Position numbers and translations under genes: made by a program
Shown: positions 54,060 through 61,927 of the stretch, in pieces
Position numbering within the stretch: the first letter of the stretch is position 1
How the letters are laid out: every line of letters begins with the position of its first letter
NCBI GenBank assembly: GCA_016124945.1
Contig: WGMT01000063.1
Span: forward strand, 1 to 64,000
Source of the DNA: a bacterium
GTDB taxonomy: Bacteria > Chloroflexota > Anaerolineae > Caldilineales > Caldilineaceae
Direction: 5' to 3'
Length of the DNA: 64,000 bases
Notes under the pieces: generated by a model
What the model was told of the DNA's origin: nothing
Seen by the model: the letters and a program-made list of their open reading frames with translations, nothing else
Databases searched by the model: none

Positions 54060-54383
54060 CTAGAGCAGTGCAAGTGGCCCGTGGTCGTCACAATGATCAC
54101 CGTGGGGGTGGTGGAGCCGACCCTCTACCAAGAAATCGTAGTGGTCACCGTGGGGCACCAACTCATGTCCGCAGCCATTGTGTTTGCAGTTGCACTCGAC
54201 CGGCTTGCATTCAGCCGGGTTGGTTTGGCTGATGGCAATGACATGTTCGTCGTAATGATCCTCGTGGGGATGGTGCAGGTGTCCATCGTGTAAATAGTCG
54301 GTGTGGCCATCATGCATAACTCGGGTATGTCCACAATACTCTGAATGAATGTGGGTATGTTGCGGGTGATCATTGCACTGCAT
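54060..54383 (-). CDS. His-rich metal-binding protein, 107 aa, with internal duplication
   Basis: A 107-aa protein with about a quarter histidine, plus many Asp/Glu and several cysteines. Two similar blocks are visible: HDGHTDYLHDGHLHHPHEDHYDEH near residues 24-47 and HGDHYDFLVEGRLHHPHGDHCDDH near 78-101, each with the sub-pattern LHHPHxDHxD[ED]H. Between them CNCKHNGCGH could hold another metal ion. There is no signal peptide, so it is probably a cytoplasmic zinc buffer or chaperone. It follows an SmtB-type sensor gene after 45 bases, so the two are likely co-transcribed. Confidence 0.72.
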   Translation of the reverse strand: MQCNDHPQHTHIHSEYCGHTRVMHDGHTDYLHDGHLHHPHEDHYDEHVIAISQTNPAECKPVECNCKHNGCGHELVPHGDHYDFLVEGRLHHPHGDHCDDHGPLALL

Positions 54384-54428
54384 AGCATGTCTCCTAATGA
54401 AAATATGGGAATATGGAAATCGAAAACC

Positions 54429-54779
54429 CTAGGCTTCCTTCACATGATCCAACCCTTGGTGAAAAAGGGTGTGAATGTGATCATCGGCAAGGGTATAAAA
54501 CGCATGTTGCCCGGCCCGGCGTACTTTGACCAGCTTTGCCTGCCGCAGCAGACGCAATTGGTGTGAAATCAACGGCTGCGATTTATCCAACATCAGGCAA
54601 ATGTCACCAACGCACATCTCGGCATGGGCCAATAGCCCGATTATGCGAACTCGCGTCGGATCCGACAGTGCTTTGAATAGCTCCGCCAGATTCTGCCCCA
54701 AAGATTCATCCAGAAGGTGATTTTCGGCAAATGCAGCTAGATTGTGGTCGCCGTCACATAGGAAGTTTGATTCGCTCAT
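54429..54779 (-). CDS. ArsR/SmtB-family metal-sensing repressor
   Basis: A 116-aa winged-helix repressor. The recognition region is VGDICLMLDKSQPLISHQLRLLRQ (cited as LMLDKSQPLISHQLRLLRQ). The last helix reads DDHIHTLFHQGLDHVKE: Asp and His two apart, His 11 further on and Glu 3 after that, exactly the SmtB/CzrA alpha-5 zinc site D-x-H-x10-H-x2-E. An N-terminal CDGDH might add a metal ligand. It should release DNA when zinc is high. A tandem repeat and an AT-rich operator candidate lie immediately upstream. Targets probably include itself, the His-rich gene and genes at 55144 and beyond. Confidence 0.88.
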   Translation of the reverse strand: MSESNFLCDGDHNLAAFAENHLLDESLGQNLAELFKALSDPTRVRIIGLLAHAEMCVGDICLMLDKSQPLISHQLRLLRQAKLVKVRRAGQHAFYTLADDHIHTLFHQGLDHVKEA

Positions 54780-54781
54780 TG

Positions 54782-54832
54782 TTTGATTCGCTACTGGGTT
54801 TGATTCGCTACTGGGTTTGATTCGCTACTGGG
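54782..54832. repeat. Three perfect 17-bp direct repeats in the SmtB leader
   Basis: TTTGATTCGCTACTGGG occurs three times in tandem (54782-54798, 54799-54815, 54816-54832), followed by a truncated TTTGATTC. A partial copy lies in the first codons of the sensor gene. It sits between the gene and the AT-rich operator candidate and may affect transcript stability or translation. Confidence 0.9.
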
Positions 54833-54855
54833 TTTGATTCAGTCAGTAGTTGATT

Positions 54856-54893
54856 AAATATGAATATATAAATATATGTTTATGTATTTATAG
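54856..54893. promoter_or_regulatory. AT-rich imperfect palindrome, candidate SmtB operator
   Basis: Between the divergent repressor and the 55144 operon lies an AT-only stretch with half-sites ATGAATATAT and ATATATGTTTAT around AA. SmtB/CzrA operators typically contain ATGAA...TTCAT-like half-sites, so this is a reasonable operator and promoter candidate. Confidence 0.5.
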
Positions 54894-54962
54894 TAGACCG
54901 AAGGCGCTTACATGTCAAGTTACCCAAGTACCGTCTTCTCTTCCGCCTTACTCATTGTGCCA

Positions 54963-54987
54963 AATGCGACATGATCTCAGTCGCATT
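54963..54987. promoter_or_regulatory. Palindrome AATGCGAC-N9-GTCGCATT, candidate operator
   Basis: Perfect 8-base arms at 54963-54970 and 54980-54987 lie about 157 bases upstream of the operon of CobW, WD40 and Fur-type genes. Its total length of 25 bases matches Fur-family boxes. A Fur-type gene is in the operon, so autoregulation is possible. Confidence 0.45.
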
Positions 54988-55143
54988 CGCGTCAACAGCC
55001 TTTTGAAAACACGTCTATACTGTCGGAACGAAATCTTTCCTGTGTGAAACGGACGACTGTCCACGACCCGAAGGAGCGCATGCATGGACTGGGCGAATCG
55101 TTGGCTGGGCGGTTTCTGAAACCCCGGCATTCTGGACGCTCCC

Positions 55144-56247
55144 GTGCGGGGCGTAAATGAACCCTATTCACCGTCGCTGGCCCAATGGCTGACCGCTGGA
55201 CACACCCCGACTGCACCATCCGCCGCGCCGCCGCCGTCCTGGTTGACCAGTGGACGCGCTGTGGCCGTGCGCAATGTCGCCCTGGCACGTCGCGGGCTGT
55301 TGACCTTGCTCACCGCGCCAGGACAGTCCGTCCATTTGCCTGCCAACGCCACACACGATCTGGTGGAGACGGTCAAACGCAGCAGACTGCAACCCTGTTT
55401 GCGTCCCCTGGCCGAAGACCTATCCCTGGCGGTCGTCGCGGACGATTTCCCCGCTTTGATCTGGGCACAGCCGCAGGCCGCCGCGGGGACAATTCAAGGT
55501 CACCGCGCCCCACTGGTACTCGACCACGCCGCCACCCTGCCCGTGGACGGAATGCTGCCGCCCAATGTGGCGGTCGCGATCTACGGTCTGCACCTGAGCG
55601 CCGATCCCAAGGACGCCGGCGCGCTGCTCCTCTTCGCCGATGACGCGCTGGCCGCAGTTTTTGCCAATGCCATCCCAGTGGCCGGGCGCATCTCCGCCGC
55701 GTCACTGGCGCGGGTCTGGCAACATTGGCAGCCGCTCATCACCCGCCAACAGGACCGCGTGGCTCAGGTGCAGCAAGGCATTGCCCAAGCGGCAGGGCTG
55801 CACACCGCCATAGCCGCCGACGGCGCGCTGCCCCACGGCGTCTTCGTGCAGATTCCGGCGGAATGTGACGCAGCCACCTTCGCCGTCTACGCCTTGAGCG
55901 AGAACACGCCGCTACATTGGCTGCCCCAATGGCGTCCACTGCACCCGTGGGCAGTGACTGAGCGAAAGAGTGCGACGGTCCTGGCGCGGTGGATGCTGGC
56001 GCCGGTGGGGCCGAACTTCAGCGACGAGGAAGTGGAGCAGACCGTGTTGGGCGTCGTCAAGGCCGCCGAGTACTTGGGCGTGCGCTGGCAACTCGATCCA
56101 CCCCGCGCCGCCGCCTATGCCGCGCTCATGGACATCACCTACGGCCCTGGCCACGACGCCTACCGGCCCGCTTTCGCCACGCCCGTCGTCGTCGATCCAC
56201 ATGCCTATTTCCCAACGCAGGTCGAAGCCCTGGCCTGTAAGTTGTAG
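55144..56247 (+). CDS. DegT/DnrJ-aminotransferase-fold protein, probably without catalytic lysine
   Basis: A 367-aa protein whose segments follow DegT/DnrJ/EryC1 aminotransferases in order: SVHLPANATHDLVETVKRS (substrate/cofactor loop), LVLDHAATLPVDG (cofactor aspartate), IYGLHLSADPKDAGALLLFADD (place of the catalytic lysine), and the C-terminal LAPVGPNFSDEEVEQTVLGV. Alignment by eye places His or Leu where the lysine should be. It may bind a nucleotide sugar or cofactor without transamination. The start is GTG 55144, as no ATG fits. It opens the run CobW-WD40-Fur and lies 24 bases upstream of the GTPase gene. Its role in zinc handling is unexplained. Confidence 0.65.
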   Translation: MRGVNEPYSPSLAQWLTAGHTPTAPSAAPPPSWLTSGRAVAVRNVALARRGLLTLLTAPGQSVHLPANATHDLVETVKRSRLQPCLRPLAEDLSLAVVADDFPALIWAQPQAAAGTIQGHRAPLVLDHAATLPVDGMLPPNVAVAIYGLHLSADPKDAGALLLFADDALAAVFANAIPVAGRISAASLARVWQHWQPLITRQQDRVAQVQQGIAQAAGLHTAIAADGALPHGVFVQIPAECDAATFAVYALSENTPLHWLPQWRPLHPWAVTERKSATVLARWMLAPVGPNFSDEEVEQTVLGVVKAAEYLGVRWQLDPPRAAAYAALMDITYGPGHDAYRPAFATPVVVDPHAYFPTQVEALACKL

Positions 56248-56271
56248 TTTATTTCATTTCAAGGAGATCCC

Positions 56272-57630
56272 ATGACTACCAACGGACCTATCCCAGTCAC
56301 TGTATTGACCGGTTTTCTTGGCTCTGGCAAGACGACGCTGCTCAACCGCATCCTCACCGAAAATCACGGCAAGCGGGTGGCGGTGATCGAGAACGAATTC
56401 GGCGAAATCGGTATCGATCACGAATTGGTCATCGAAGCCGACGAAGAGATCTTCGAGATGAACAACGGCTGTATCTGTTGCACCGTGCGCGGTGACCTGA
56501 TCCGCATCCTCGGCAACTTGATCAAGCGCCGTGACCGCTTCGACCACATCCTCATCGAGACGACAGGCATGGCCGATCCTGGGCCGGTGGCGCAGACCTT
56601 TTTTGTAGACGATGAGATGCGCGACAGCCTGCAACTCGACGCCATTGTGACCCTGGTCGACGCCTTCCACATCTGGCAACACCTCGACGATAGCGAAGAG
56701 GTGCAGGCGCAGATCGCCTTCGCCGATGTCATCCTGCTCAACAAAATCGATCTGGTGACGCCCGAACAACTGATCGCGCTCAAGGACCGCATCCACAGCA
56801 TGAACGCGGCGGCGCGCATCTACGAAACCCGCGATGCCGCCGTCGACATGGACAAGATCCTGGGCTTGGGCGGCTTCGATCTCAACCGGGCGCTGGAAGT
56901 TGATCCCAAATTTATGGAACAGGAATATCCCTTTGAGTGGGCTGGTGTCTATGAGATGCAGCCCGGCCACTATAACCTCGTGCTCCAGGAAGGGCCGGAC
57001 GATCCCAAAATGGATGTGGCGCTGGTGCCAATGGACGCGCCGTCGCTCGCCACCGTCGAGAGCCTGCGCGGGGCCGAGCGCGCCTTTGCCTGGCGAGACG
57101 GCGCCAAGTGGGTGCTCTCCGGTGCGTCCATTGCGCCGGGCGAACAACTTTACCGCCTGCCGCTGACTTCTGGGACCGGACAGGAGATGATCTTCGATCT
57201 GCACATTGAGCGGCCCGGCTACTATGCCCTCTTTACCGAGCATCATCCAGACGAGTTCGATCTAGCCGTCGATGGCCCCGAAAGTGCGATCCTGCCCCTG
57301 GCCGAGCGCGAATTCAAGCCGCCCCACGAACACGATGACGAAGTGACGTCGGTGGGCATCACCCTGCCCGGCGACCTCGATCTGACCAAACTCAACCGCT
57401 GGATGAGCACACTGTTGCGCACCCAAGGCCCCGACATCTACCGCATGAAGGGTGTGCTTAGCATCGCCGGCAACCCGGATCGTTTCGTATTCCAGGGCGT
57501 ACACATGCTCTTCGATGGCCGCCCCGATCGCCCGTGGGGCAATCGCCCGCGCAAGAACGATCTAATCTTCATCGGGCGCAACCTGGATCGGGAACAGCTT
57601 AACGCGGAGTTTCAGGCATGTCTCGCTTGA
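56272..57630 (+). CDS. CobW/COG0523 GTPase, ZNG1/YjiA-like
   Basis: A 452-aa G3E GTPase. Walker A is GFLGSGKTT, the metal site GCICC, the switch IETTGMADPGPV and the guanine motif NKID. An acidic EADEEIFEM stretch precedes the CxCC. The middle holds an inserted beta domain (residues about 225-330) and the CobW C-terminal domain follows with His-rich PPHEHDDEV. It belongs to the branch that activates zinc proteins such as methionine aminopeptidase in other organisms. ATG 56272 follows AAGGAG. Its 3' end overlaps the WD40 gene by 13 bases, so expression is coupled. Confidence 0.88.
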   Translation: MTTNGPIPVTVLTGFLGSGKTTLLNRILTENHGKRVAVIENEFGEIGIDHELVIEADEEIFEMNNGCICCTVRGDLIRILGNLIKRRDRFDHILIETTGMADPGPVAQTFFVDDEMRDSLQLDAIVTLVDAFHIWQHLDDSEEVQAQIAFADVILLNKIDLVTPEQLIALKDRIHSMNAAARIYETRDAAVDMDKILGLGGFDLNRALEVDPKFMEQEYPFEWAGVYEMQPGHYNLVLQEGPDDPKMDVALVPMDAPSLATVESLRGAERAFAWRDGAKWVLSGASIAPGEQLYRLPLTSGTGQEMIFDLHIERPGYYALFTEHHPDEFDLAVDGPESAILPLAEREFKPPHEHDDEVTSVGITLPGDLDLTKLNRWMSTLLRTQGPDIYRMKGVLSIAGNPDRFVFQGVHMLFDGRPDRPWGNRPRKNDLIFIGRNLDREQLNAEFQACLA

Positions 57631-58673
57631 TCCGTCGCACCGAGAAAGCACAGACGGTGACTGCGCGCTGGCGGCGCGTTATCGCCGATCATGTCATTGG
57701 CCTGGCCTGGTCGCCCGATGGCCGCATGCTGGCCGCGGCGGCGGTGAGCGGCGAAATTGTGCTGTTGAACGCAGCCGACGGCACGATCCGCCATCGGCTG
57801 CCGGGCCACGAATTCGGCACCATGTCCATCTCCTGGCGCGGGGACGGGCAGATCCTGGCCAGCGCCGGGCAGGACGGCAAGGTGCGCCTGTGGGATGCGC
57901 AAAGTGGCACGTCCACGGCGGAGATGGCAGGCGGAGCGATGTGGGTGGAGCGGGTAGCCTGGAACCGCGCCGCCGGCAAAACCGCGGATCAGGCGATCCT
58001 GGCGTCGGCGGCGGGCAAGGTGTTGCGCCTCTGGTCGCCCAACGGCGAACTGCGCCACGAATACCGCCACGACAGCACGATTCAGGACATTGAATGGAAA
58101 CCCGCCGGGCGCGATCTGGTGATGGCGGCCTACGGCGGCATCGCCTTCGTCCATCCCGACAAGCCGGATCGTGTGCGCCAGTTCAAATGGCAGGGCGCGG
58201 CGTGGGTCTGCGCCTGTAGTCCCAACGGAAAGTACGTGGCCACCGGCGATCAAGATGCCACCATCCACTTCTGGGACGCCCGCACCGGCAAGGATCTGCA
58301 AATGTGGGGCTACCCCACCAAAGTGCGCGAACTGGCCTGGGACAGCCGCAGCCGCTATCTGGCCACCGGCGGTAGCGCCACCGTGGTGGTTTGGGATTGT
58401 TCAGGCCGCGGCCCCGAAGGCAGCAAACCGCTGCAACTGGAAGCCCACACCGACACGCTCACAGCGTTGTCTTTTCAACACCGCGGATCACTGCTCGCCT
58501 CTGCCGCCCGCGATGGACGGGTGATCCTCTGGCACCCGGGGCAGCGTGAGACGCCGGTTGCCGGTCACCAACACAAAGGGGCAGTCAGCCGCATCGCCTG
58601 GTCGCCCGATGACAAACAGTTGGTCTCCGGTGACAGCGAAGGTGAAATTGTCCTGTGTGATGTGCAAGGTTGA
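57618..58673 (+). CDS. WD40-repeat protein linked to the CobW GTPase
   Basis: A 351-aa propeller with seven WD-like blades, for example LAWSPDGRMLAAAAVSGEIVLL, ISWRGDGQILASAGQDGKVRLWD and LSFQHRGSLLASAARDGRVILW (each shown only as a family pattern: WSPDGRMLAAA, WRGDGQILASAGQDG, LASAARDGRVILW). No signal peptide is present, so it is cytoplasmic. It overlaps the upstream GTPase gene by 13 bases and may scaffold its delivery of zinc to clients. WD40 genes beside COG0523 GTPases occur in other bacteria, but their biochemical task is unknown. Confidence 0.85.
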   Translation: MSRLIRRTEKAQTVTARWRRVIADHVIGLAWSPDGRMLAAAAVSGEIVLLNAADGTIRHRLPGHEFGTMSISWRGDGQILASAGQDGKVRLWDAQSGTSTAEMAGGAMWVERVAWNRAAGKTADQAILASAAGKVLRLWSPNGELRHEYRHDSTIQDIEWKPAGRDLVMAAYGGIAFVHPDKPDRVRQFKWQGAAWVCACSPNGKYVATGDQDATIHFWDARTGKDLQMWGYPTKVRELAWDSRSRYLATGGSATVVVWDCSGRGPEGSKPLQLEAHTDTLTALSFQHRGSLLASAARDGRVILWHPGQRETPVAGHQHKGAVSRIAWSPDDKQLVSGDSEGEIVLCDVQG

Positions 58674-58682
58674 ATCAGTACC

Positions 58683-58722
58683 CGGCAGAGGACACGGAGG
58701 ACACGGAGGACACGGATGACAC
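58683..58722. repeat. Tandem GGACACGGA repeats
   Basis: The 9-base unit GGACACGGA occurs about four times between 58689 and 58722 with one variant (GATGACACGG). It lies in the short gap between the WD40 gene and the Fur-type gene. Confidence 0.8.
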
Positions 58723-58751
58723 GGAGCGTAGAACGAATGGAGTAAAACGAC

Positions 58752-59189
58752 ATGGATGAGAGTACGCCTCAAATCCGCATTGACACCTGGCTGCATGCGC
58801 TGCGTGAAAGCGGCTATCGCTTGACGCCGTCTCTGCGCGCTGTGGTGGCGGTGGTGGCCGAGAGCCATCACGCCCTGACGCCGATGCAGGTGCTGGCGTT
58901 GGCCCAGGCCGGAGACGCCGAGATCAGCCGCGCCACTGTCTACCGCACGTTGGAAAAATTGGTGGAATTGCGCCTGGTGCAGACCGTCCACGACGCTAGT
59001 GACTGTCTGCGCTACGTGGCGGGCGACGCCGATCACCAACTGCTTGTGATCTGCCCCCAATGTGGCCGTTCCGACGCAGTGCAGAGCGAGCGGTTGATGG
59101 GGCTTGTCAACGCCATTGCCGCCGATCACGGCTATCGGCTCAAGGATCGGCTGCTCCAGATCTTCGGCATCTGCCCGGAATGTCAGTGA
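58752..59189 (+). CDS. Fur-family repressor, probably Zur
   Basis: A 145-aa Fur-family protein. The recognition helix region is SRATVYRTLEKLVELRLV. CPQCG and CPECQ near the C-terminus form the structural zinc site, with HQLLVICPQC and the preceding YVAGDADH providing regulatory ligands. The genomic setting among zinc genes (L28 variant, CobW, ZnuA) makes zinc the likely effector, although iron, manganese or peroxide sensing cannot be excluded from sequence. It is in one run with the CobW and WD40 genes, and a 25-base palindrome upstream of that run is a possible operator. ATG 58752 is the only start that keeps the full N-terminal helix. Confidence 0.88.
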   Translation: MDESTPQIRIDTWLHALRESGYRLTPSLRAVVAVVAESHHALTPMQVLALAQAGDAEISRATVYRTLEKLVELRLVQTVHDASDCLRYVAGDADHQLLVICPQCGRSDAVQSERLMGLVNAIAADHGYRLKDRLLQIFGICPECQ

Positions 59190-59193
59190 TACC

Positions 59194-59445
59194 ATGCCCA
59201 TCTACGTCTACACCTGCCCTGAATGTGAGTTGGAAGAAGAGCAGATGCACCCGGTGGGGCAGGCGCCGGACACACTCTCATGTCCGCTGTGTGGAGGATA
59301 TTTTTACCGCAACGTGTCGCTTTTCTACGTGGGCGGGCAGGTGAAGGACACGCCATCCTCATCGGCGCCGCGCATAGAACCGGCATGGGCACTGGATCAC
59401 GGCCCCGACTGTCTTTGTTGCCGTCCACGACCGCGCCGCAGATAA
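59194..59445 (+). CDS. FmdB-type zinc-ribbon protein
   Basis: An 83-aa protein with the FmdB start PIYVYTCPECELEEE and a paired CPLCGG, so a CxxC-CxxC zinc ribbon. A further CLCC lies near the C-terminus, which ends in RPRPRRR. The start, ATG 59194, is 4 bases after the Fur-type gene, so the two are translationally linked. FmdB proteins are small regulators or partners whose function is mostly unknown; here a link to zinc status is plausible from location. Confidence 0.78.
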   Translation: MPIYVYTCPECELEEEQMHPVGQAPDTLSCPLCGGYFYRNVSLFYVGGQVKDTPSSSAPRIEPAWALDHGPDCLCCRPRPRRR

Positions 59446-59561
59446 ACGATCCGCCGTGCGAGTGAATCATCCTTAGACGCGTTCATCATCTCTACTGGTA
59501 CACGCACTACGCACTACGTAAACACAAGATATTGACCCCAATCATTCAGGAGACCCAACCC

Positions 59562-60677
59562 ATGACCACCCACCGACGCAATCCCAAAGCGCCCCAAGAA
59601 GTTGAACCGCCGCCCAAACCGGTGCCGTTGACCATCCTCACCGGCTTTTTGGGCGCGGGCAAAACCACGCTGCTTAACCGTATCCTCAACGCCGAACATG
59701 GACTGCGCGTCGCCGTCCTCGTCAACGATTTTGGGGCGGTCAACATCGACAGCCGCCTCATCGTCGGTGTGGAGGAAGGCAAAACCGTGAACCTTTCCAA
59801 CGGCTGTATCTGCTGCACTATCCGTGGCGATCTGCTCGACGCCACCATCGACCTGATGCGCCGACCGGAGCCGCCGGAGTACATCCTGGTGGAAGCCAGC
59901 GGCGTCTCGGATCCTGGCGAAGTGGCGCGCACCTTTCTGTTGGTGCCGGCCTACGTACAGGTGGACAGCATCATCAGCGTGGTGGATAGCGAACAATTTC
60001 AAGATCTCACCGGCAAAAATGCCATTCTGGCTCTGGATCAGGTGGGTGTGGCCGACATCATCGTCCTCAACAAAGTGGATGTGGCCACGCCTGCCCAGTT
60101 GGAAGACGTGCGCGACTACATCCACCAGGTGTCGCCACGGGCGCGCGTCATCGAGACGACCTTCGGCCAGGCGCCGCTGGAATTGCTTTTGGGCGTCGGC
60201 GCCTACGATCCCGAACGGCTGGCCCAACGTGCCCCGCTAGATATTCATGTCCATGCCGAAGAAGAAGAAGCGCACGACCATGATCACGACCATGATCACG
60301 ACCATGTTCATCACGATCACACATTGGTCTTCAACACGTGGACATACACCTGCACCGACGAGCCGCTTTCGTTCCAGTCGGTGCGCCGGGTGCTGAGGCA
60401 ACTGCCCAACAACATCTTCCGCGCCAAGGGTGTGCTCCACCTCGACGAGATCCCCGACCGCCAGGGGATTGTGCAGGTGGTGGGCAAGCGCGCACGCGCC
60501 ACAATTGGCGAGCCGTGGGGCGATCAAACCCCGCGCAGTGAACTCGTCTTTATCGGTGAGGCGGGCACGCTGGATGTGGAATCGCTTCAGACCCAGTTGG
60601 ACAACTGCCGCGTCAGCCGCGTCAGCACCGCACGCGAGATTCTGAACGGTGTCGTCGATTGGATTCGAGGAGTTTAA
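59562..60677 (+). CDS. CobW/COG0523 GTPase with His-rich linker
   Basis: A 371-aa G3E GTPase. Walker A GFLGAGKTT, metal site GCICC, the switch VEASGVSDPGEVART and guanine motif NKVD are complete. Between the G domain and the C-terminal CobW domain there is a His/Asp linker with DHDHDHDHDHVHHDH, which can bind several zinc ions. The C-terminal domain follows with LRQLPNNIFRAKGVLHLDE. It is of the ZNG1/YjiA type. ATG 59562 follows CAGGAGA. The next GTPase gene starts 2 bases after its stop, so they form one transcript. Confidence 0.88.
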   Translation: MTTHRRNPKAPQEVEPPPKPVPLTILTGFLGAGKTTLLNRILNAEHGLRVAVLVNDFGAVNIDSRLIVGVEEGKTVNLSNGCICCTIRGDLLDATIDLMRRPEPPEYILVEASGVSDPGEVARTFLLVPAYVQVDSIISVVDSEQFQDLTGKNAILALDQVGVADIIVLNKVDVATPAQLEDVRDYIHQVSPRARVIETTFGQAPLELLLGVGAYDPERLAQRAPLDIHVHAEEEEAHDHDHDHDHDHVHHDHTLVFNTWTYTCTDEPLSFQSVRRVLRQLPNNIFRAKGVLHLDEIPDRQGIVQVVGKRARATIGEPWGDQTPRSELVFIGEAGTLDVESLQTQLDNCRVSRVSTAREILNGVVDWIRGV

Positions 60678-60679
60678 CT

Positions 60680-61876
60680 ATGCAGAGTGTACAAAAACGG
60701 CTGCCCGTCACCGTGCTTTCGGGCTTTCTGGGCGCGGGGAAGACGACGCTGCTCAACCATGTGCTCAACAACCGCGCCGGGCTGCGCGTCGCCGTCATCG
60801 TCAACGACATGAGCGAAGTCAACATCGACGCCGAACTGGTGGACGGTGAAGCAAAACTCAGCCGTACGGAAGAACGCCTCGTAGAAATGACCAACGGCTG
60901 TATCTGCTGCACCCTGCGCGAGGACCTGCTCGTGGAAGTGGCCAAATTGGCGCAAGAAGATCGCTTCGACTACCTGCTCATCGAATCCACGGGCATCTCC
61001 GAGCCGATGCCTGTGGCCGCCACCTTCACCTTTCCGCTGGACGAAGCCAAAACAACCAGCCTCTCCGACTTCGCCCAACTTGATACGATGGTGACGGTGG
61101 TGGATGCCGTCAACTGGCTGCGCGACTACATCGAAAGCAAGAGCCTCAAAGAAAAAGAGATGGCTCTGGGCGACGAAGACAACCGCACCGTCGTCGATCT
61201 ACTCACCGATCAGGTGGAATTCGCCAACGTCATCATTATCAACAAGACCGATCTGATCGATGAATTTCAACTGGGCCAGCTAGAGGATATTCTGCGCCAC
61301 CTCAACCCCGAAGCCACGCTGCTCCATGCCGAATACGGCAAGGTGCCGTTGGAGATGGTAATGGGGACAGGCATCTTCGACTTTGAGAAGGCATCACGCG
61401 CGCCGGGCTGGGCCAAGGAATTACGCGGCGAACACACCCCCGAAACCGAAGAATATGGGATCAGCAGCTTCGTCTACCGTGCCCGGCGACCCTTCCACCC
61501 GCAACGCTTCTACGATCTGCTCATGTCCGAGGCCATCGAAGGCGTGCTGCGATCCAAAGGCTTCTTCTGGCTGGCCACGCGCATGGACCTGGCCATGCTC
61601 TGGTCGCAGGCCGGCGTCAAAGCCAATATTAAACCGTCGGGCAAGTGGTGGGCCACCGTGCCCCGCGATCAATGGCCCACCGATCCACGGGCGCGCAACT
61701 ACGTGACCCAGCGCTGGGAAGAACCCTTCGGCGACCGTCGCCAGGAACTCGTTTTCATCGGCATCGACATCGACACAACCGCCATCATCGCCGCGCTGGA
61801 CGCCTGCCTGCTCAGCGAAGACGAGATGATCTGGATCGACGTGGCGCAGTCGATGTTTGCCGATCCGTTTCCGTAA
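60680..61876 (+). CDS. CobW/COG0523 GTPase, ZagA-like, near-duplicate of the 47-kb copy
   Basis: A 398-aa G3E GTPase with GFLGAGKTT, GCICC, IESTGISEPMPVAATF and NKTDL. The first 110 residues are almost the same as in the protein at 47264-48472, and the DNA is alike too, so one is a recent copy of the other or the two are kept alike by gene conversion. The C-terminal domain has RPFHPQRFYDLL and VLRSKGFFWLATR, the ZagA/YciC pattern. It ends with an extended IWIDVAQSMFADPFP tail absent from the other copy. It is coupled to the previous GTPase gene by a 2-base gap. Confidence 0.88.
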   Translation: MQSVQKRLPVTVLSGFLGAGKTTLLNHVLNNRAGLRVAVIVNDMSEVNIDAELVDGEAKLSRTEERLVEMTNGCICCTLREDLLVEVAKLAQEDRFDYLLIESTGISEPMPVAATFTFPLDEAKTTSLSDFAQLDTMVTVVDAVNWLRDYIESKSLKEKEMALGDEDNRTVVDLLTDQVEFANVIIINKTDLIDEFQLGQLEDILRHLNPEATLLHAEYGKVPLEMVMGTGIFDFEKASRAPGWAKELRGEHTPETEEYGISSFVYRARRPFHPQRFYDLLMSEAIEGVLRSKGFFWLATRMDLAMLWSQAGVKANIKPSGKWWATVPRDQWPTDPRARNYVTQRWEEPFGDRRQELVFIGIDIDTTAIIAALDACLLSEDEMIWIDVAQSMFADPFP

Positions 61877-61927
61877 CCAAACCACAACCTACTGTGCCAA
61901 TCTGCCCAAATTCACTCAATCTGCGTT

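Noticed and set aside
54782..54832. Iterons of a replication origin
   Set aside because: Only three 17-bp copies in the leader of a repressor gene, with no replication protein or DnaA boxes nearby.
55080..55160. 26-codon frame with a GAAGGAG ribosome site ahead of the DegT-like gene
   Set aside because: A basic peptide could act as a leader, and it overlaps the GTG start, but there is no homology or second line of evidence. An overlapping 11-codon frame uses the same site.
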